Origin: Anaeromyces robustus
Taxonomy: Eukaryota; Neocallimastigomycota; Neocallimastigomycetes; Neocallimastigales; Neocallimastigaceae
Assembly: GCA_002104895.1 (NCBI GenBank)
Contig: MCFG01000032.1
Coordinates: forward strand, 1-60,000
DNA: 60,000 bases
Direction of reading: 5' to 3'
Of the stretch, positions 27,261-42,800 are shown in pieces. Made by a program: the position numbers and the translations under genes. The number at the start of each line of letters is the position of its first letter. The stretch's first letter is position 1. Under the pieces are notes generated by a model, which saw only the letters and a list, made by a program, of their open reading frames with translations, ran no database searches and was not told the DNA's origin.

Positions 27261-28539
27261 TTTTGTTATTTGCATTATTACAAAAGTAAATGAAGACTAA
27301 GAAAATACTGGTAATTAATGTCTATGTATATCATTAATAAAATAACTATTAAATACATATTCTTTATATTATTTTTATGCTCATATTTATGTTCATTTAT
27401 ATGTTTATTTTTATGTTCATTTTAATTTTTATTTAAAAAATTACATGTTACAATTCTTTATTGTAATGAGATGTACAATATATATAAAATCATTATATAA
27501 AGTATATATATAAGATATAAAATACATTCAAATACATTTTTAAATATTTATATTTATTATAATAAGATAAAATGAAATTAAAACGTGATTAAAAAAAAAA
27601 GATAATATATTAATAAAATTATTAATATTGTTAAGAATTATTTAATATTTTCATATATAATCAAATAAAGCTAATAATAAATTAGACTAATTAAATTGTA
27701 ATTGTTCAATTACAAATCCATTTATAATTAATATTAATATCATAACTTTAAAAAACATTATATATATATAATGTATTACATTTTTAATAATAAATTATAA
27801 CTAATAAATACTCATTTACAAAATCGTATATATCTATTATGAAAATTTAATATTTATTAAAAAATACTTTATATATAGTAATACATCTTCAATAATAAAT
27901 AATTACTTAATAAAGTTTAGATAATACGTTATTGTATTAGAAATTATAATAGTTTATATTAATCGTAATAATAATAATAATCATATTATTATTATATATT
28001 AAAATTTCGTTTAAATAGATTGAATTCAAGAATAATATATTAGTATTAATTTAAATAGTATATATATTGTTTATTATATATAATAATTATTTTTTATTTC
28101 ATTTTTAATATTACACTATATCAATCTTAAAAAATAGCATGAGAGATTACTTTAATAGGTATTATTTGAAAAAATGTATTATTAGTTTTATAAATTTAAT
28201 AATATTATATAGAATATATTAAATTAAAATATAATATTGATAATATCATTTAAATGAGTTTTAAAATAAATCGTTTTACTATTTTTTATATTTACTGTTA
28301 AGGAATATAATATTTATTTATTACTAATATTAATAGCATTTATTTACTTAAATATTATTAATAAGAAAGGAATGAAATTAATAATAAGTTTCCATTATTT
28401 AATATTTTTTAAATTATAAAATGAAAATAAAATAAAAAAATATAAAGTATTTAAAATAAAAAGATATATATATAAAATAATATGGGAGTTATTATTTATT
28501 TAGCTTTATATATTTAAAATATAAATAAAAAATGAAATA

Positions 28540-28910
28540 GGATTAACAATTATACTTAAATATATATGATAAGATAATGAATAAATTTTATTTAATTATA
28601 AATAAATAAATAAATATATATATATTAATATAATCTTTAAAAAGAATACACACAATACGAAATTGAAATAATAACATTAATAGTTATCTTTTTCTATATA
28701 TGTAATTTACATTTATATAATTTAAGGATTGTACTTGGATATATTTGACAATGAATAGACTTTATTTAATTATATATATTCTATATATATAAAATATTAA
28801 TTCAACTTTAAAAATGAATACATACAATCCGAAAATGAAATAATTACGAAAATAAAATAACACTAATAATTATTATTTCTATATATGCAATTTACATACA
28901 ATTATATATG
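28540..28910. repeat. Diverged tandem duplication, period about 186 bp
   Basis: Two adjacent blocks, about 28540-28725 and 28726-28910, share an ordered series of motifs: GGATT, GACTTTATTTAATTAT-like, CTTTAAAAA, AATACA(C/T)ACAAT(A/C)CGAAA, ACA(T/C)TAATA, and TCTATATATG(T/C)AATTTACAT. Small indels separate the motifs. Confidence 0.75.
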
Positions 28911-30744
28911 TATTTAGACATAAGTTTAATAATATATATAGAAATATATTATTTTGTAATTACTCAATTTATTAGTATATATTACGAAGGTTATATATAA
29001 TGTAAATGGATGTAATCGTAATCGAAAATTAAGAATAGTCAAAAGACATTTATAATACAATTTTTATATATATATAATTCAATGAGATTAACGTATTAAT
29101 TTTCAGTGTATAGAGAATTTATAATGATTTATTAAAGAATAAAAGATATTATATAATACATAATTCAATTCTAATTAAAGAGATATAAGTATTTAATTAT
29201 ATATAAATTAGGTTATATGAATATACTATTAAGACAGTTGATATAATTACTTAATTACTATTATTATTAATAGAATTATTATGTTTATAATTATTACTCT
29301 TTTATACGATTATTACTCTTTATTATTATTATTAATATTATTGCATTCAATATAATAAGAATATTTTAATTATAAAGGATAACTATATATAACGAATTTA
29401 AAGTTGTAAAACTTTTACAGTTTCAAATTTAAAGTTTTAATTTGATTATTCATTGTTATTATTTTATTTGCTTTTTTTTTACTTATTATTATTTTTACTT
29501 TTGGATTAAATTTTAATTATATTAGCAATAAAAAAAGTTATATTTTTAGTTAAATATTTAAAAGGAATATACTTTAAATGGATAAATATGAATTAAAACT
29601 AAAAAAAAAGCTTATCTTAATTTCTGTAAAGAGTATGTAAATGTTTTATGTAATACTTGATGCTTTTATATTTTCATCTTTTATTCTAACTTTTTAATAT
29701 TAAAAAAAGAAAAAAAGATAAAAAAAAGGGAAAAATGAAAAAAAAAAAATTATAAAAATGGGAAATTCATTTTATTATATATCATATATAATAAAAAAAA
29801 TTAATAAAAAATATAATAAAAAATTGAAACAAATTAATTTTTTTTATTCTATTATTCTAAATAGTTTTAATAATAATAATTTTTGTATTATTATTATCAT
29901 TATATAATATATATAATAATATACTATTTTTTTTTCGCTTGTCTTACCGATTTTTTAATAATATTAAAATAATATATTAATAAATGAAAGAACAATAATT
30001 ATAATATTATATGATAAAAAATTTTTTTTTGTATTAATGAAGTATTAATTTCATTTTTTAAAAGGAGAAAATTAATATTATTGGCTTTTGTATACATTAT
30101 TTTATTATTTTAATAACAAGAATGGAATACTAGAACAAAAAATATATATATATAATATAATAAAATAAAATAAAGTAAAAAAAAAAAAAATAATGATAAT
30201 TGTAATTAGTTTTATTACATATAATCATATAATAATACAACATTTTAATACAAAATAAAAAAGTAAATATTATTAATATTTTTTGTTCTTATAATAATAT
30301 ACATTTATATATTTATAACTTTAATATATATTAAAATTGAATAGAATAATTATTAATTTAACTTTAATTATTATTATATAATAAATATCATTTTTTTTTG
30401 CTTATATACCTATAGAAGTATAAAATGGAATAGCCTAAATTAATATAATTATTATATATTACATATATTTAATACTTTCTTTTATAATGATAAGAAATAT
30501 ATATAATTAATAGCATAATGATGATTAACAAATAAAAATTCCTTTTTTTTTTATATTATTTTAATTATTACTATTATTAATTAATGAATAACATTTTTAC
30601 TATATTATTATAATATAATAATATATTAATTTATTTATTATTATATAGTAAAAATTATTATTTATATTTTATTTTTTATTATTTGTTTGTTTTGCAAATT
30701 ATTTTATTTCATTTAAATTTATATTTATATCAATTTTATCCATA

Positions 30745-30782
30745 ATAAAATATCCGAGTTAAAAAAAACATGGATATTTTAT
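30745..30782. repeat. Perfect 11-bp hairpin
   Basis: ATAAAATATCC at 30745-30755 pairs with GGATATTTTAT at 30772-30782 around a 16-base A-rich loop. No neighbouring gene explains it. Confidence 0.6.
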
Positions 30783-32485
30783 CTGATTATTGTGACATAT
30801 ATGAAATTCATTTTTTTTTTATTTATTTTTCTTTGGTATTCTTTATGTTTATTCGTTTTTTATGAGTATTATTATTATAATTATCTTTTATTTATATTTA
30901 TTTCATTTATTTAACTTGGTTTGTTTGTTTACTTTCATTTATTTTTTATTTATTTTTTATTATTTGTTTGTTTATCTTATTACTATTATATTGAACTTAT
31001 TTTATATAATATTCATTGTAATAATAATAATGTAATATATTAATCGATTTATATAAATATATTTTATATGTAATTAAATATATAAATATAAAAAAATGTC
31101 AATTATATATTATATATTATATATTATACCATATTAAATAATTAAGTTGTAATATATTTAAAATTTCCATATTAATAATATTGTATTAATAGGTTAATAT
31201 TTAATAAATATGGAAGTTATGAATCATTTATAACTATATATATATTCTATATATATATTATATTCTATATGTATATATATTCAACAAACTATTATAATCA
31301 TTAATATTATTAGTTATAATTCTTTTATATTATAACTATTGATTAATATTATATTAAACTTATATATTATTGCCAATTTATAATTACTATTATAAGTTAT
31401 TATTCGTATATTATATAAAAACTTAAAAAATTATTAAAATATAATTTTTATGTAGTTTTTCATATTTTGTTTTCTTTACCTAATTTACTAATTTATGTTC
31501 TATTTTATATTCATTAAATATATTATAATGTATTGTTTTTTATTCAAATATAATTAATATATTAATTTCAATAGATGAATATATTAATATATTATATTAG
31601 TATATTTCAAATATTATGATATGATACACTTTTTATTTTAATTTATTTCAATTCAATTTAAAGACTAATTTAAGAAAATGATAATCACAAATTTAGTGTA
31701 ATATATAAAAAAATATATTAAACTAAAACTAAAAAAAAATAAAGTGTCATGTTAATAATTAATATATATTAAATAATAGTGGTATTATGGTAAGGAAAAA
31801 TAACTATTTATTATAATAAGAAAAATAATAATCCTTACTTATTTTTTTTTTCTTAAATTTTATTATATCTTATTAATAAAAAAATCAACAGTTAAAACTA
31901 TTTTTGCATTTAATGAATTAATTTATATTAACTAATATAATTTAAAATAAGACAAATATAGTAAATTATAAAATTATTTAATTGCTGATATGAATTTCTT
32001 TTTTTTTTTTTTTCAAAATTTAATTTGCTCAGCGAAGAAACTTTTCAACATTACATTATAATTAAATATATATTAAATTATAAAAGATCAAAAATTTCAA
32101 TATATATTTTTAATTATAATTTAAAGTTATATACGAAGCCTTTCAATAGATAATATATAAAATAATATATATTACTTTTTTTATAAAAGTTTATTAACTT
32201 TAAATTGTTGACTCAATATAATAATTTAATATATTATTTCTTTTTTAAAAAGATAAATGAACACAAATTAAAAATATATATTACAGTATATTTTAATATA
32301 TATAAATATTTATAATCAATTTATAAATTTAAAATATATATAATTTATCTTTCATAACTAATATATTTATTAGAATTAATTGTAAATATATTATTATATT
32401 AAATTATAATATTTTTATATTATAAATTATTATAATTTTTTTTGGTTCATTATTAAATTAACTTGAAATATTGAAATAAAAAACA

Positions 32486-32550
32486 AAAAAAAAAAACAAA
32501 TAAAAAAAAAAAACAAATAAAAAAAAAAAAAAAACAAATAAAAAAAAATA
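32486..32550. repeat. A-run/ACAAAT minisatellite
   Basis: Three or four units of a long A-run followed by ACAAAT lie in tandem, with unit length varying by A-run slippage. A similar motif occurs at 56184-56240. Confidence 0.7.
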
Positions 32551-35500
32551 AATTAATATTACCATTTTTATATTATTTAAATAATTAATAAATAATTATT
32601 AAAAAATATAAAGATAATATGTAACATATATAATAAAATATTAATCAAATGGTTATAAGATATTATTTTTAATAATAATTATAATTATTGTTTTTAATAG
32701 TATATGATATAATAAAATTTATATTATTTTGTTTATATATAAAAATTATAAAAAAATATTATAATATGTAAGAGGAGGATGATAATATAAATACTATAGA
32801 AATAACATAAAATTATGCTTTTTAATTCTTTATTTTTTTTAATATTTTTTTAATTCTATTTAAAAAATAATTAATTATAAAAAAAATGATAATACATTAT
32901 CTTAATTCATTATATTAAATTAAATCATCTTAAAACCATAACTTTATTTTTAATTTTTAATATTTTTTATTCCTTTTTTCCCTTATTAGTAAAAAATTTT
33001 TTTAAAAAAAAACTATTACCACAATATTAAACACAAATATATTATAATATAATTTGTGTTTATTGTGTAATATATTAAAATATTTATATTATATATAATA
33101 AGTATTATATATTTTTTTAAAATACCTATAATATATATTTTATTAATTATTATATATATAAATATTTGTGCTAATGAAAAAAAATATCAAGGTAACGATC
33201 ATTTACATTATATTAAATAACTATATATTTTAATTGATATATGTATTATAGAATATATTTAAAATATATAATAAAATAAAATATAAAAAAACAAAACAAA
33301 ACACAACAAAAACAAAATAAAGAAAACAAAACAAACAAATAATAATAAGAAAAAATAGAATTATCTAAATTAATTAATATTATCTTTTATTTTAGGAAAA
33401 AATTCCTAAAAACCATGAAACAATATTAATATACATTAAATATATAAAATATATATGTATATATTATAAATAAATATATCATATCATATTTAATATAATA
33501 AATTAATATTAATGAATCTTCAATAATAAAATATTTTTTTTTTTTAATAATTGAAAAAAATAAATAAAGTGGATAGTTTTTTGTTATTTAAAAATGGATA
33601 TACTTAGTATAAAGCAGAAAAAATGCCAAATGAAAAAATATTTTTTTTTATAATTTATAAAAAATAAAATATATATTGTATGATAATAAAAATATAATAA
33701 ATTAAAATTCATTTTGTAAAATTAAACATAATGTTATTAATTAATTATAATTTTTATATTATAAATTTTAATATATATAAATAATTTTTGTAAATCAATT
33801 GTATATAAATATTACAAATTATTAAAAATAGAACACAAAACGTTTAATTAAATTAGTTAAAAATTTTTGAAGTGAAAAATTTTGAAAAAAAAAAATTAAC
33901 TATAATAAAAATTATAGCTTTAATAATTATATAATTATTTAATTATAAAATTACATAATCATATTTTAATTATAAAAATTATATAATGATATTTTAATTA
34001 TATAATTTTTTTTTTTTTTTACTTTTTTCATTTATAGTTATAATTTATAATAAAAAGGAAAAGAAGAAATAAAATACAAAAAAAGGAAAGGAAAATCATT
34101 AAACCTATTTAATAAAATGACATCATTAAGGAAGTCAAAAATGTTTTACTATTTTTAGTATAATTAATTTTTTTTTATTTTTATTTTTAACTCATATTTT
34201 TTCTTTATTTCCTTTTATCATTTTGTTTTATTTCATTTAAAATAAATTTTTATTTTTTATCTATGAATTTATCAATAATTAAAAAATATTTCTTAAAAAA
34301 GGAAATAAAGATTAAACTAACTCATTAAATCATTAATTAAAAATAATAAAATATATATTATCATTCTTTGACTTTTTACTTCGAAAATAAAATAAAATAA
34401 AATGAAATGAAAATGAAACAAATAAATACAAAATGTATAAAAAAAAAGTACAAAAAAGAATTAAATAATTTGTTTTATTATATTCCTATATATATATACA
34501 TATACATATATTTTTAAATTAAATAAATATTACTAATAATATTATTAAAATAACACAATGGAATAATGATTTTGCAATATTTAGTATTGTTATCAGATTT
34601 AAGTAAAAATAATATAAATAATGTAAATAACATATATAATATTTACTGTAAAAGATAAAAAACAGGGTTTCTTTTTATTATTTACTATTTTATTAGATAA
34701 TACATAAAAGTAATAATTATTAAAAAGGAAATATTAAAAAAAAAGGGATAAAAATATCGATTCTAGGAAAAATTAATGAATAAAAGGTAAAAAAAGTATC
34801 TAAATTAAGATTTTTTATTTTTGATAAATAAAAAAATTTTTTTTGAAAAATTCCTATAATAGGTGTTTAAAAAAATAAGATTCACCACATTATGCAATTG
34901 TGGGTATTATGATTTTACAGAAAAATTGGTTTTTTTTTTCTTTTTTTTTTTTTTTTTTTTTACTTTTCGAGTCTTTTTAAAGTAATTGACAGAATTTAAA
35001 TTTTAAATATGTTTTATAATGAAAATTTTCAAGATTTTATTTCTTTATTCATTTTTAAAAAATATAAAGATAATTATAATAAATCAATTTTTATTTATTA
35101 TATTTATTTTCTACGAATTAATTAAAAAATTTAATATAATTATAATTATTTACAATTATTATTATGTAAATAATTAAAAAAATTATTCTTTTATTATTTA
35201 TATTTTAGAAGAAAAAAAAACATTGACTTATATAGAAACAATAATTAAATTAATAAAAATCCAAAATTATTGAGGGTTAAGTAAATTTTTAAAATACAAA
35301 AACTATTCTTATTATTTTTATAATATTCTTAGTTTTCATAGTAACAGGAAAAATAATATTATTCTTAGTCATTATATACATATTTATATTGTATTTTAAT
35401 AATTAATATATTAAAAAAAAAAAATAAACTTTTTTTAAGGTTTATAATTAGTTAAAAATTATTCTCTAATTTGGTAAAAAAAATTAATTAAATTGATAAT

Positions 35501-37734
35501 TGTTGATTATATGTAATGAATAAAAAAAATTTTTTTTCTATATTATTATTATTACTTTTGTTATTTTCTATGTACCTATCAAGTATTTATTAGTTTAATT
35601 TATATATATCAAATTTGGTATTTATTAGTTAATCATTATTAGATATAGGAGTAATTAAATATTCATTATTACCATTTAATTATTTAATTATTTATTTTCA
35701 ATTATAGTTATAATAATTTATTAATAAGTAATTAAAAAATAAAAAATTAAAAAAAAAAAATTGTTTTTTGTGGTTATTAGTTTTTTTCTTAAATAACTAC
35801 ATAAATTTATTTATTTTGTTTTGTTTTATATCATACTATGTTTTATAGTACTTTTAATTGTTTTTATTTATTTACATTATTTTTTTATAGTTTAATAAAA
35901 AAAAAACGGCTTATTCATACTATACAAATTTATTAACAACTTTAAACCGTTGAAATAATAAGAATTACATATATATTTAAAAAAAAAATAAAAAAGAATA
36001 CAAGTAAAAAAACTTTTATATAATAAATATAATATTAATAGTATAATAGTTTTTTTATATATATATAAAGAATAAACTTTTATTAACACTAAAAAAGCAA
36101 ATTTAATAAAGGTTTACTTTAAAGTTAAAACCTAAAAATAACTTAAATTTAAAAATAACCTTAAACGAACTATAGAAATAATAACTATTTAATAAAAAAA
36201 TTTTTTTGTTAATAAAACATATTATTATAAATATATTAGTTAATACAGAAATAATAATAATAATAATAATAATGATAATATGAAGAATTAAATAAGTAAC
36301 AATACTATTATAAATATATATAAAATTATAATTTTATATATAGAGAAATAAAAAATAAATATATTTAACATATTCAAGAATAATATGCTAAATATATTTA
36401 TGATATATAGTTATTATTTTTTTTAAAATATAATAAATAATTAAATTTTACTGCCTTTTTTTTTAATTAATATCATTTGTTATATTATTTATTATACTAA
36501 TTTTATTTCTTTCCTATTTTATATTATGGTTTTTTTTTTAAATTGTTATAGGAGTATATTATTATGAATATAAAGGTTCTATATTTTATAAAAAGTATTT
36601 TTAATTTAGGAAAATGCTATAAGGATTTAAAACATTAAATAAAAATATAATTACGGTTAGTTATAATTTTTTCTTTATTCTTCAATACCATAAAGTAATG
36701 TACCGTTTTTTTTATTAGACTTTAATTTACTGCATTTCAAAAATTGAAAAAAAATTTTTTTTCTTACATATATCTAATAAAATTGAAAGAATGATAAGAA
36801 ATATACTTTATTTAACACTTTTGTCAGTAAAATATTTTATTTAAGATTAAATTGAATTTGAAATGAATTGTAAAAAAAGGCGTTTAATTAATTTTTTTAT
36901 TAAATAAATAATGAAATATTTTTTAAAAAAAAGTGAACAAATATAAAATTATAATCTTTTTTTTTATACTTAATTTTTATAATTTTTAATTTAGTTTTTT
37001 TTTTTTTTTTTTTTTTTTAATTTGTTATTTTGTTCTAGTTTTTTATCTTTAAAATCATTACTATACCTTCCTTTTTTTATATTAATCTAAAGTTTAAAAT
37101 TAATTAATTTTTTTTTTTTTTTAAAAAATGTCAAATAATAATAAATAACAAATTATAATAATAATTTTTTCTTTTTTTATTTCATAAAAGAAAAATATGT
37201 CATTCTTATTTATCCTATAAAAATTTTTTTTTTCAGTTACTTATGAATATTTAATGTTATTATTATTAATGTAGAGAAAATATAATATTTATTAAAAATA
37301 GCGACAAAAATATGAAAAAATGAAAGTTAATCATTAAATAATTAATAATTATAATTTATTAATTATTTAATGATTATTCTATATTATTTCTAATCTTTTT
37401 AAAATTATAATTTTTACATTTTTTTTTATTTGTTTTTTTTTTTTTTAATTATTTTTAATTATATTATTTTTTAATATTTTTTTCTTTCATTTAATTAAAT
37501 TAATAATTTATAATTTTCCATTATAGCACTTTCCTATTAAAGAAATTTTTAACATTTTTTAAATGTATTATATTATATTATAAAGGTATCATATATTAAT
37601 TCCGTTAATATATTATATTAATATATTATTGAATGTATTGGCTTTTATATTGTTAACTTAAAATTTTATGCTATTGTAAAGTAATTCTTTTTGCTATAGA
37701 AATGTCATATGATTATTAGCAATATAATCACGTG

Positions 37735-37780
37735 AAATCATGAAAAATTAATGGCTTAGGTTTTTGTTTTTTCATGATTT
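37735..37780. repeat. Perfect 13-bp hairpin
   Basis: AAATCATGAAAAA at 37735-37747 pairs perfectly with TTTTTCATGATTT at 37768-37780. The 20-base loop (TTAATGGCTTAGG...) is less A/T-biased than its surroundings. A CACGTG-like CACGTGA precedes the left arm. No gene is nearby. Confidence 0.65.
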
Positions 37781-39737
37781 TTTTTATTGTAATAAATTTT
37801 TATTAATATTTTCTTTGTTCAAATTTTTATAAATAGATATAAAAATAAATAATTAATATAAAAAGTATTTCAATTAAATTTAATATATTATATTACTCAT
37901 TTACATAATAAAACCTATTTTATAACAAAAGTTTTTATAAATTATACTTATTTTTTTATGTTTTATAATCAAGTTTTTTTTTGAACTTTTTTTTTTGTTT
38001 TAATAATGATAAAAATTATTTTTTGAAATAAATGATTTTTTAAATTAATTTTAATTAAAAAAGTATATTAATTAAATTTTTTTATATATAATAATTAAAT
38101 AGATAAAATAAAATAAATTAAATAGATTTTATTTATTAATAATTTTTATTTCAATTTTTCTCTTTTTCTTATTTATTTAGTTTGGTTAAATTTCATGTGT
38201 AACGTAACACGTATTTTTAATAATTTCTAATTTTTATTTAATTATATATATAATATAGTCAAATATATTGAAAGAGCTTAAAATCAATATAAATCAATAA
38301 TAATCAAATATATCAATTAATATAGTTATACAATAAAATTTTATTTGTCACTTTTTTCATTTTTTTAATTTTTTTATTGATGAAATCATTTCATTGGTAT
38401 ATTTTTTCATTTCTAATATTTTTTTTGTTAAAATTTTCTTAGCATTTTTTTTCTTAATATTATATATGAATACATTAATCATTAAATAAATATTTTAGAT
38501 GAAAAATATTAATAGAAAAAATTAAAAAAATAAAATAAATAATAGAAACAAAAAAAAAAATTTATAATTAATAAAAAATTAATAATTTACAATTAATAAA
38601 TAATTAATATAATATATATTATTACAAAAGATAAAAAAAAAAAAAAAAAAAAGAAACTGATGAAATAAAACAAAAAAAAAAAAAAAAACGAACAATAGAA
38701 AAAAAACATAATTAATAATTAATAATAAATTATTAATTATTAATATCTAATATATTATAGTCACAAAAAAAAGAAATACTTATTTTTTATTAGTTGTTTC
38801 TTAAAAGGATTTAATTGACTCATAATTTTAATTAATATAATTTCATGTAACTCATTGCTTCCTTTTCATATATTTTTATATAGATATATTTTTTTTTTAC
38901 TATTTTGAAATATATATAATATATTTTAATCCTATTAGTTAATTGATTCGAAAATCATTTTATTTGTCAAATAAAATTTTGTTTTCACAAATAATTTTTT
39001 TTATCTATTTATATAAGAAAGATACAAAAAAGAACGAAAAATTTGTAATTATTTTATTATCTTTTTTTTTTAAGCCTATAATATGTAACGTCTTTAATTT
39101 AATTTTGTGTAAAAGAAAATTAATATTAAATATTAAAACATTAAATTGTATGTGTAATATTAAAACGGAAAATAAAAAACATGATAATACGAAAATACGA
39201 AAATATGAAATGCGAAAATATGAAAATAAAATTTATAAAAGCCATTTTTATATTATTATATATTATAAAAAATTTTTTTTAAAAAAAACCCTTTTAAATC
39301 TTTTTTTTTTTTTTTTTTTTTTTTGTAATTTCAACCAGGTTATAATATATTTAAACTTTATCATTTATAGAATTCAATCATTTTTTATATATAATAGTTG
39401 GTATTTTTTTTATTTTTTATTATATATTTCATAAAATTTTTTATTTGTGAAGGATTTAAACAAAAATAAAAATTTTTTTAATAAACTTATTAAATAATAT
39501 TTAATAATTATTTGTTAATAATTGTAATTGTAATTAATAATTGTTACTATTAATTAATAATAATCATAATCGTAATAGTAATAATAATAATAAATAAAAT
39601 TTATGGTTAATGATTCATTAATTATAAATTTATTATTGATTTACATATTTTTATGTATATTAAAAGTTTCCTTTTTTGATAATTCAGGTTTATTTCACTT
39701 TGTTATTATTTTTATAAATTGATTTATATAAATTATA

Positions 39738-39826
39738 ATTTTATTTATTTTATTTTATTTTATTTTATTTTATTTTATTTTATTTTATTTTATTTTATTT
39801 TATTTTATTTTATTTAATTTTATTTA
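39738..39826. repeat. (ATTTT)n microsatellite
   Basis: About 90 bp of ATTTT pentamers, nearly perfect. It is the complement-strand motif of the AAAAT array at 948-1122. Confidence 0.9.
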
Positions 39827-42800
39827 GTTTTTATTATTTTTTTATTTTTTAAGAGTATAATAAATTTCCAAATATATATTAATTAAGATTTTGTTAATTT
39901 CCTATTGAATTATCCTATTTAATATATATAATGGAGTATCCAATTTTTAATAATTTTTTTTTACTATTTATAAAATTTCAATATAAAAGCGAGTATATTG
40001 TAATATATAATTATCATATATTATCTTTAAATGCTATTTCTTTTTCATTAATTTTTTTTTAGTATTGTATTGAATTGATTAATATATAAATTATATAATA
40101 ATAATTAAAAAAAAAATAAAGTCAACAATATTAAATAAATAATTTATTAAAATTTCAGTATTGTCGAATATATTATATAATATATTATAATATATATTAC
40201 TATATATTTTTGTATACAATACTGAAAAAATTTACAATTTAAGATTATTAATAATAATCTAATTTATATGAAATATTTTATAATGTAATTTCTATATATT
40301 ATAAATTATATTATTAACAATTAAAATAATATATTAATTTTATTTGTATAATCCATATATTAACTTTTTATGGATAATATATTAAACAGTATATTGCAAT
40401 TATAAATGCTAACTTTAAAATTCTACATTTATGAATGAAATTCTTTTTATTAAAAAAATTTTATTTCAAATAATAAATGCATATATATAATTCAATATAT
40501 TTATAATATAATATTAAATATATTATTTTATTTTTAAAATATAAAAGTTTAGTTAATTTTTTATTAAACACATATAAATTAAAAAAATAAAAAATATTTA
40601 TTATATTTTTAAAATATGAAAAAATTAATTATAAACCGTTAATTTTTTTTTTTTGGTTCTTTATAAAACTAATAAAGTAAAGTTTTATTTTTACTTTTAT
40701 TAGTTTTATATTCTATTTTATTCTATTTCTATTGTTACTGTTTATTTAAAGTATAATTATTATTGTTATTTGATAATGAGAATTTAAAATTTAATTTATT
40801 TTAAAAACTTTTAAATTTTAGTAATTAATATTTTTTTGTTATATTGAAGGCACATATTATTAAGTTAAATTCAATATAAAACCAATTTATTTATTTATTT
40901 TTTAATAATACTAATAATAATAATAATAATTAAAATTATAACAATAATAATAATAATATCATATTATTTATTATTTCTTAAAACAGTAAAAAAAAATTTA
41001 TATAATAATAAAAGAATATTAATTTATATTACTTAAAATTGTATTATAGAAAAAGAACCTACAATAAAGATAAAAAGTATTAATAATTAATTAAAAAATA
41101 AATAATAAAAAAAATAAAGATAAATTTAATATAACTGAAATAATTCATAATAATAATTATATAAGAATTATAATAGTTCATTTTTATATATATATGGAAT
41201 AATTAGTTTAAATATATTATTATGATTATTTTTTTTTATTTAATATTAAAAATTTTATTATAGATTTAATATTTAATGCAATTTAATAAGGAATTATTTG
41301 TTGTTTTCATTATTTATTATTTTATACATCATCACTTAATATTAAATATATTGTTATATAATGGCTTTAACTTTAATGTATAATTTGAAATATAAAGAAT
41401 TGTTTTTTATATATTACATATAGCATATTTGATTATAAATTTTTTTATTCCTTTTTTTTTTTTATTTTGAAAGTATTTTAATTATTTTTTTAAACTTATT
41501 ATTATTGTATTTTAAAAATCTTATTTATTAATAAATTTAAAAAAGTTTTTTTTATTTGATATCTATAATTATTTTAATAATAAACAACTTTTATATTATA
41601 AAATTTATGACTCTTTTTTTTTTTTTTTAAAAAAAAAAAGCAATTTATCAACCGTATTCTATTATATTATTTTAAATAATAATATATAATATTTATTAAC
41701 GCGCAATATATTCAAAAAAAGTAATTTTTTTTTTCAAGATTATAAATTTTAAAGTAATTTGATTATATAATAGGTTATAAAAAAAAAAGGTTAATAATGT
41801 TTAAATTTTAATTATTAAAAATTAAAATTATTAATAATTAAAATTTATATATAATATTTTTAGTTATATTTTTATTTTATTATTTGTTATTATTTAAAAA
41901 ATAAAAAAGTCAATTTTTATATTTAAAATATTAGAATTATTATAATTATTTATTAATATAAATAGTATATAATATTAATACTATAATTTAAGTAATAATA
42001 ATAAAATATAAAAAACGAAAAATAAAAAAACTAAAAAAATAAGCAAAAAAAAAAAATGTATAATTTATTATTTCAATAATATATATATATTTTAATACAT
42101 TTATTAATATATTTAATATATGTTATATGTATATAATATATTACTTTATATATATTGTATATAAATTTTAATAAATTTTTTTTATTATTTTTTTTTTAAT
42201 TAAAAAAATTATACTATTTTTAATTAAGTTATTCTATATATATTAATTTATATTGTATTGTTATATTTTCTTTATATTTCATTATATTTCCATTATATTA
42301 TTTTATATTTCATTTTTTTAATTTCTTATTATATAGAAATTTTGAAAAAAATATAAATACAAAGAAAAAATTCCTTTGAAATTTATTTTTTCCAAACTTT
42401 AAATTATTTAAAGATTAAATATTAAAATATAAAAAAAAAATTATATATTTTTTTTTCATATAAGAAAAAATTTTTAAAAAAAGAATAAAATAAAACAAAT
42501 CAAATATAAACAAAGTATAAACAACGTACAACTCACAAAACATAAACAACTAAAAGAAGAAAATAAATATATTTTTTAAAACACTATTAAGTATTTATTA
42601 AAACAAAATAATTTTTTTGTTTTTAAATAAATTATATTGAGAAATAATAGTAAAAAAATATATTATTATAATAAGCCCTATAAGAAAATAATAATAATTA
42701 TTTTATTAAAAAATTAAAAGCCCCATTGGTTATAATTTTTTATATTTGTTATTATTACTTTTATAAAACATATTATAATAAAATATTTTTTTTAAGTAGT

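Noticed and set aside
38943-39434. 163-codon open frame, the longest in the desert
   Set aside because: It starts with TTG, is composed of Phe, Ile, Lys, Asn and Tyr with a poly-Phe run, contains a short GAAAATA-type tandem repeat, and has no family resemblance. Open frames of this size arise in A/T-rich DNA, and no splice partner was found.
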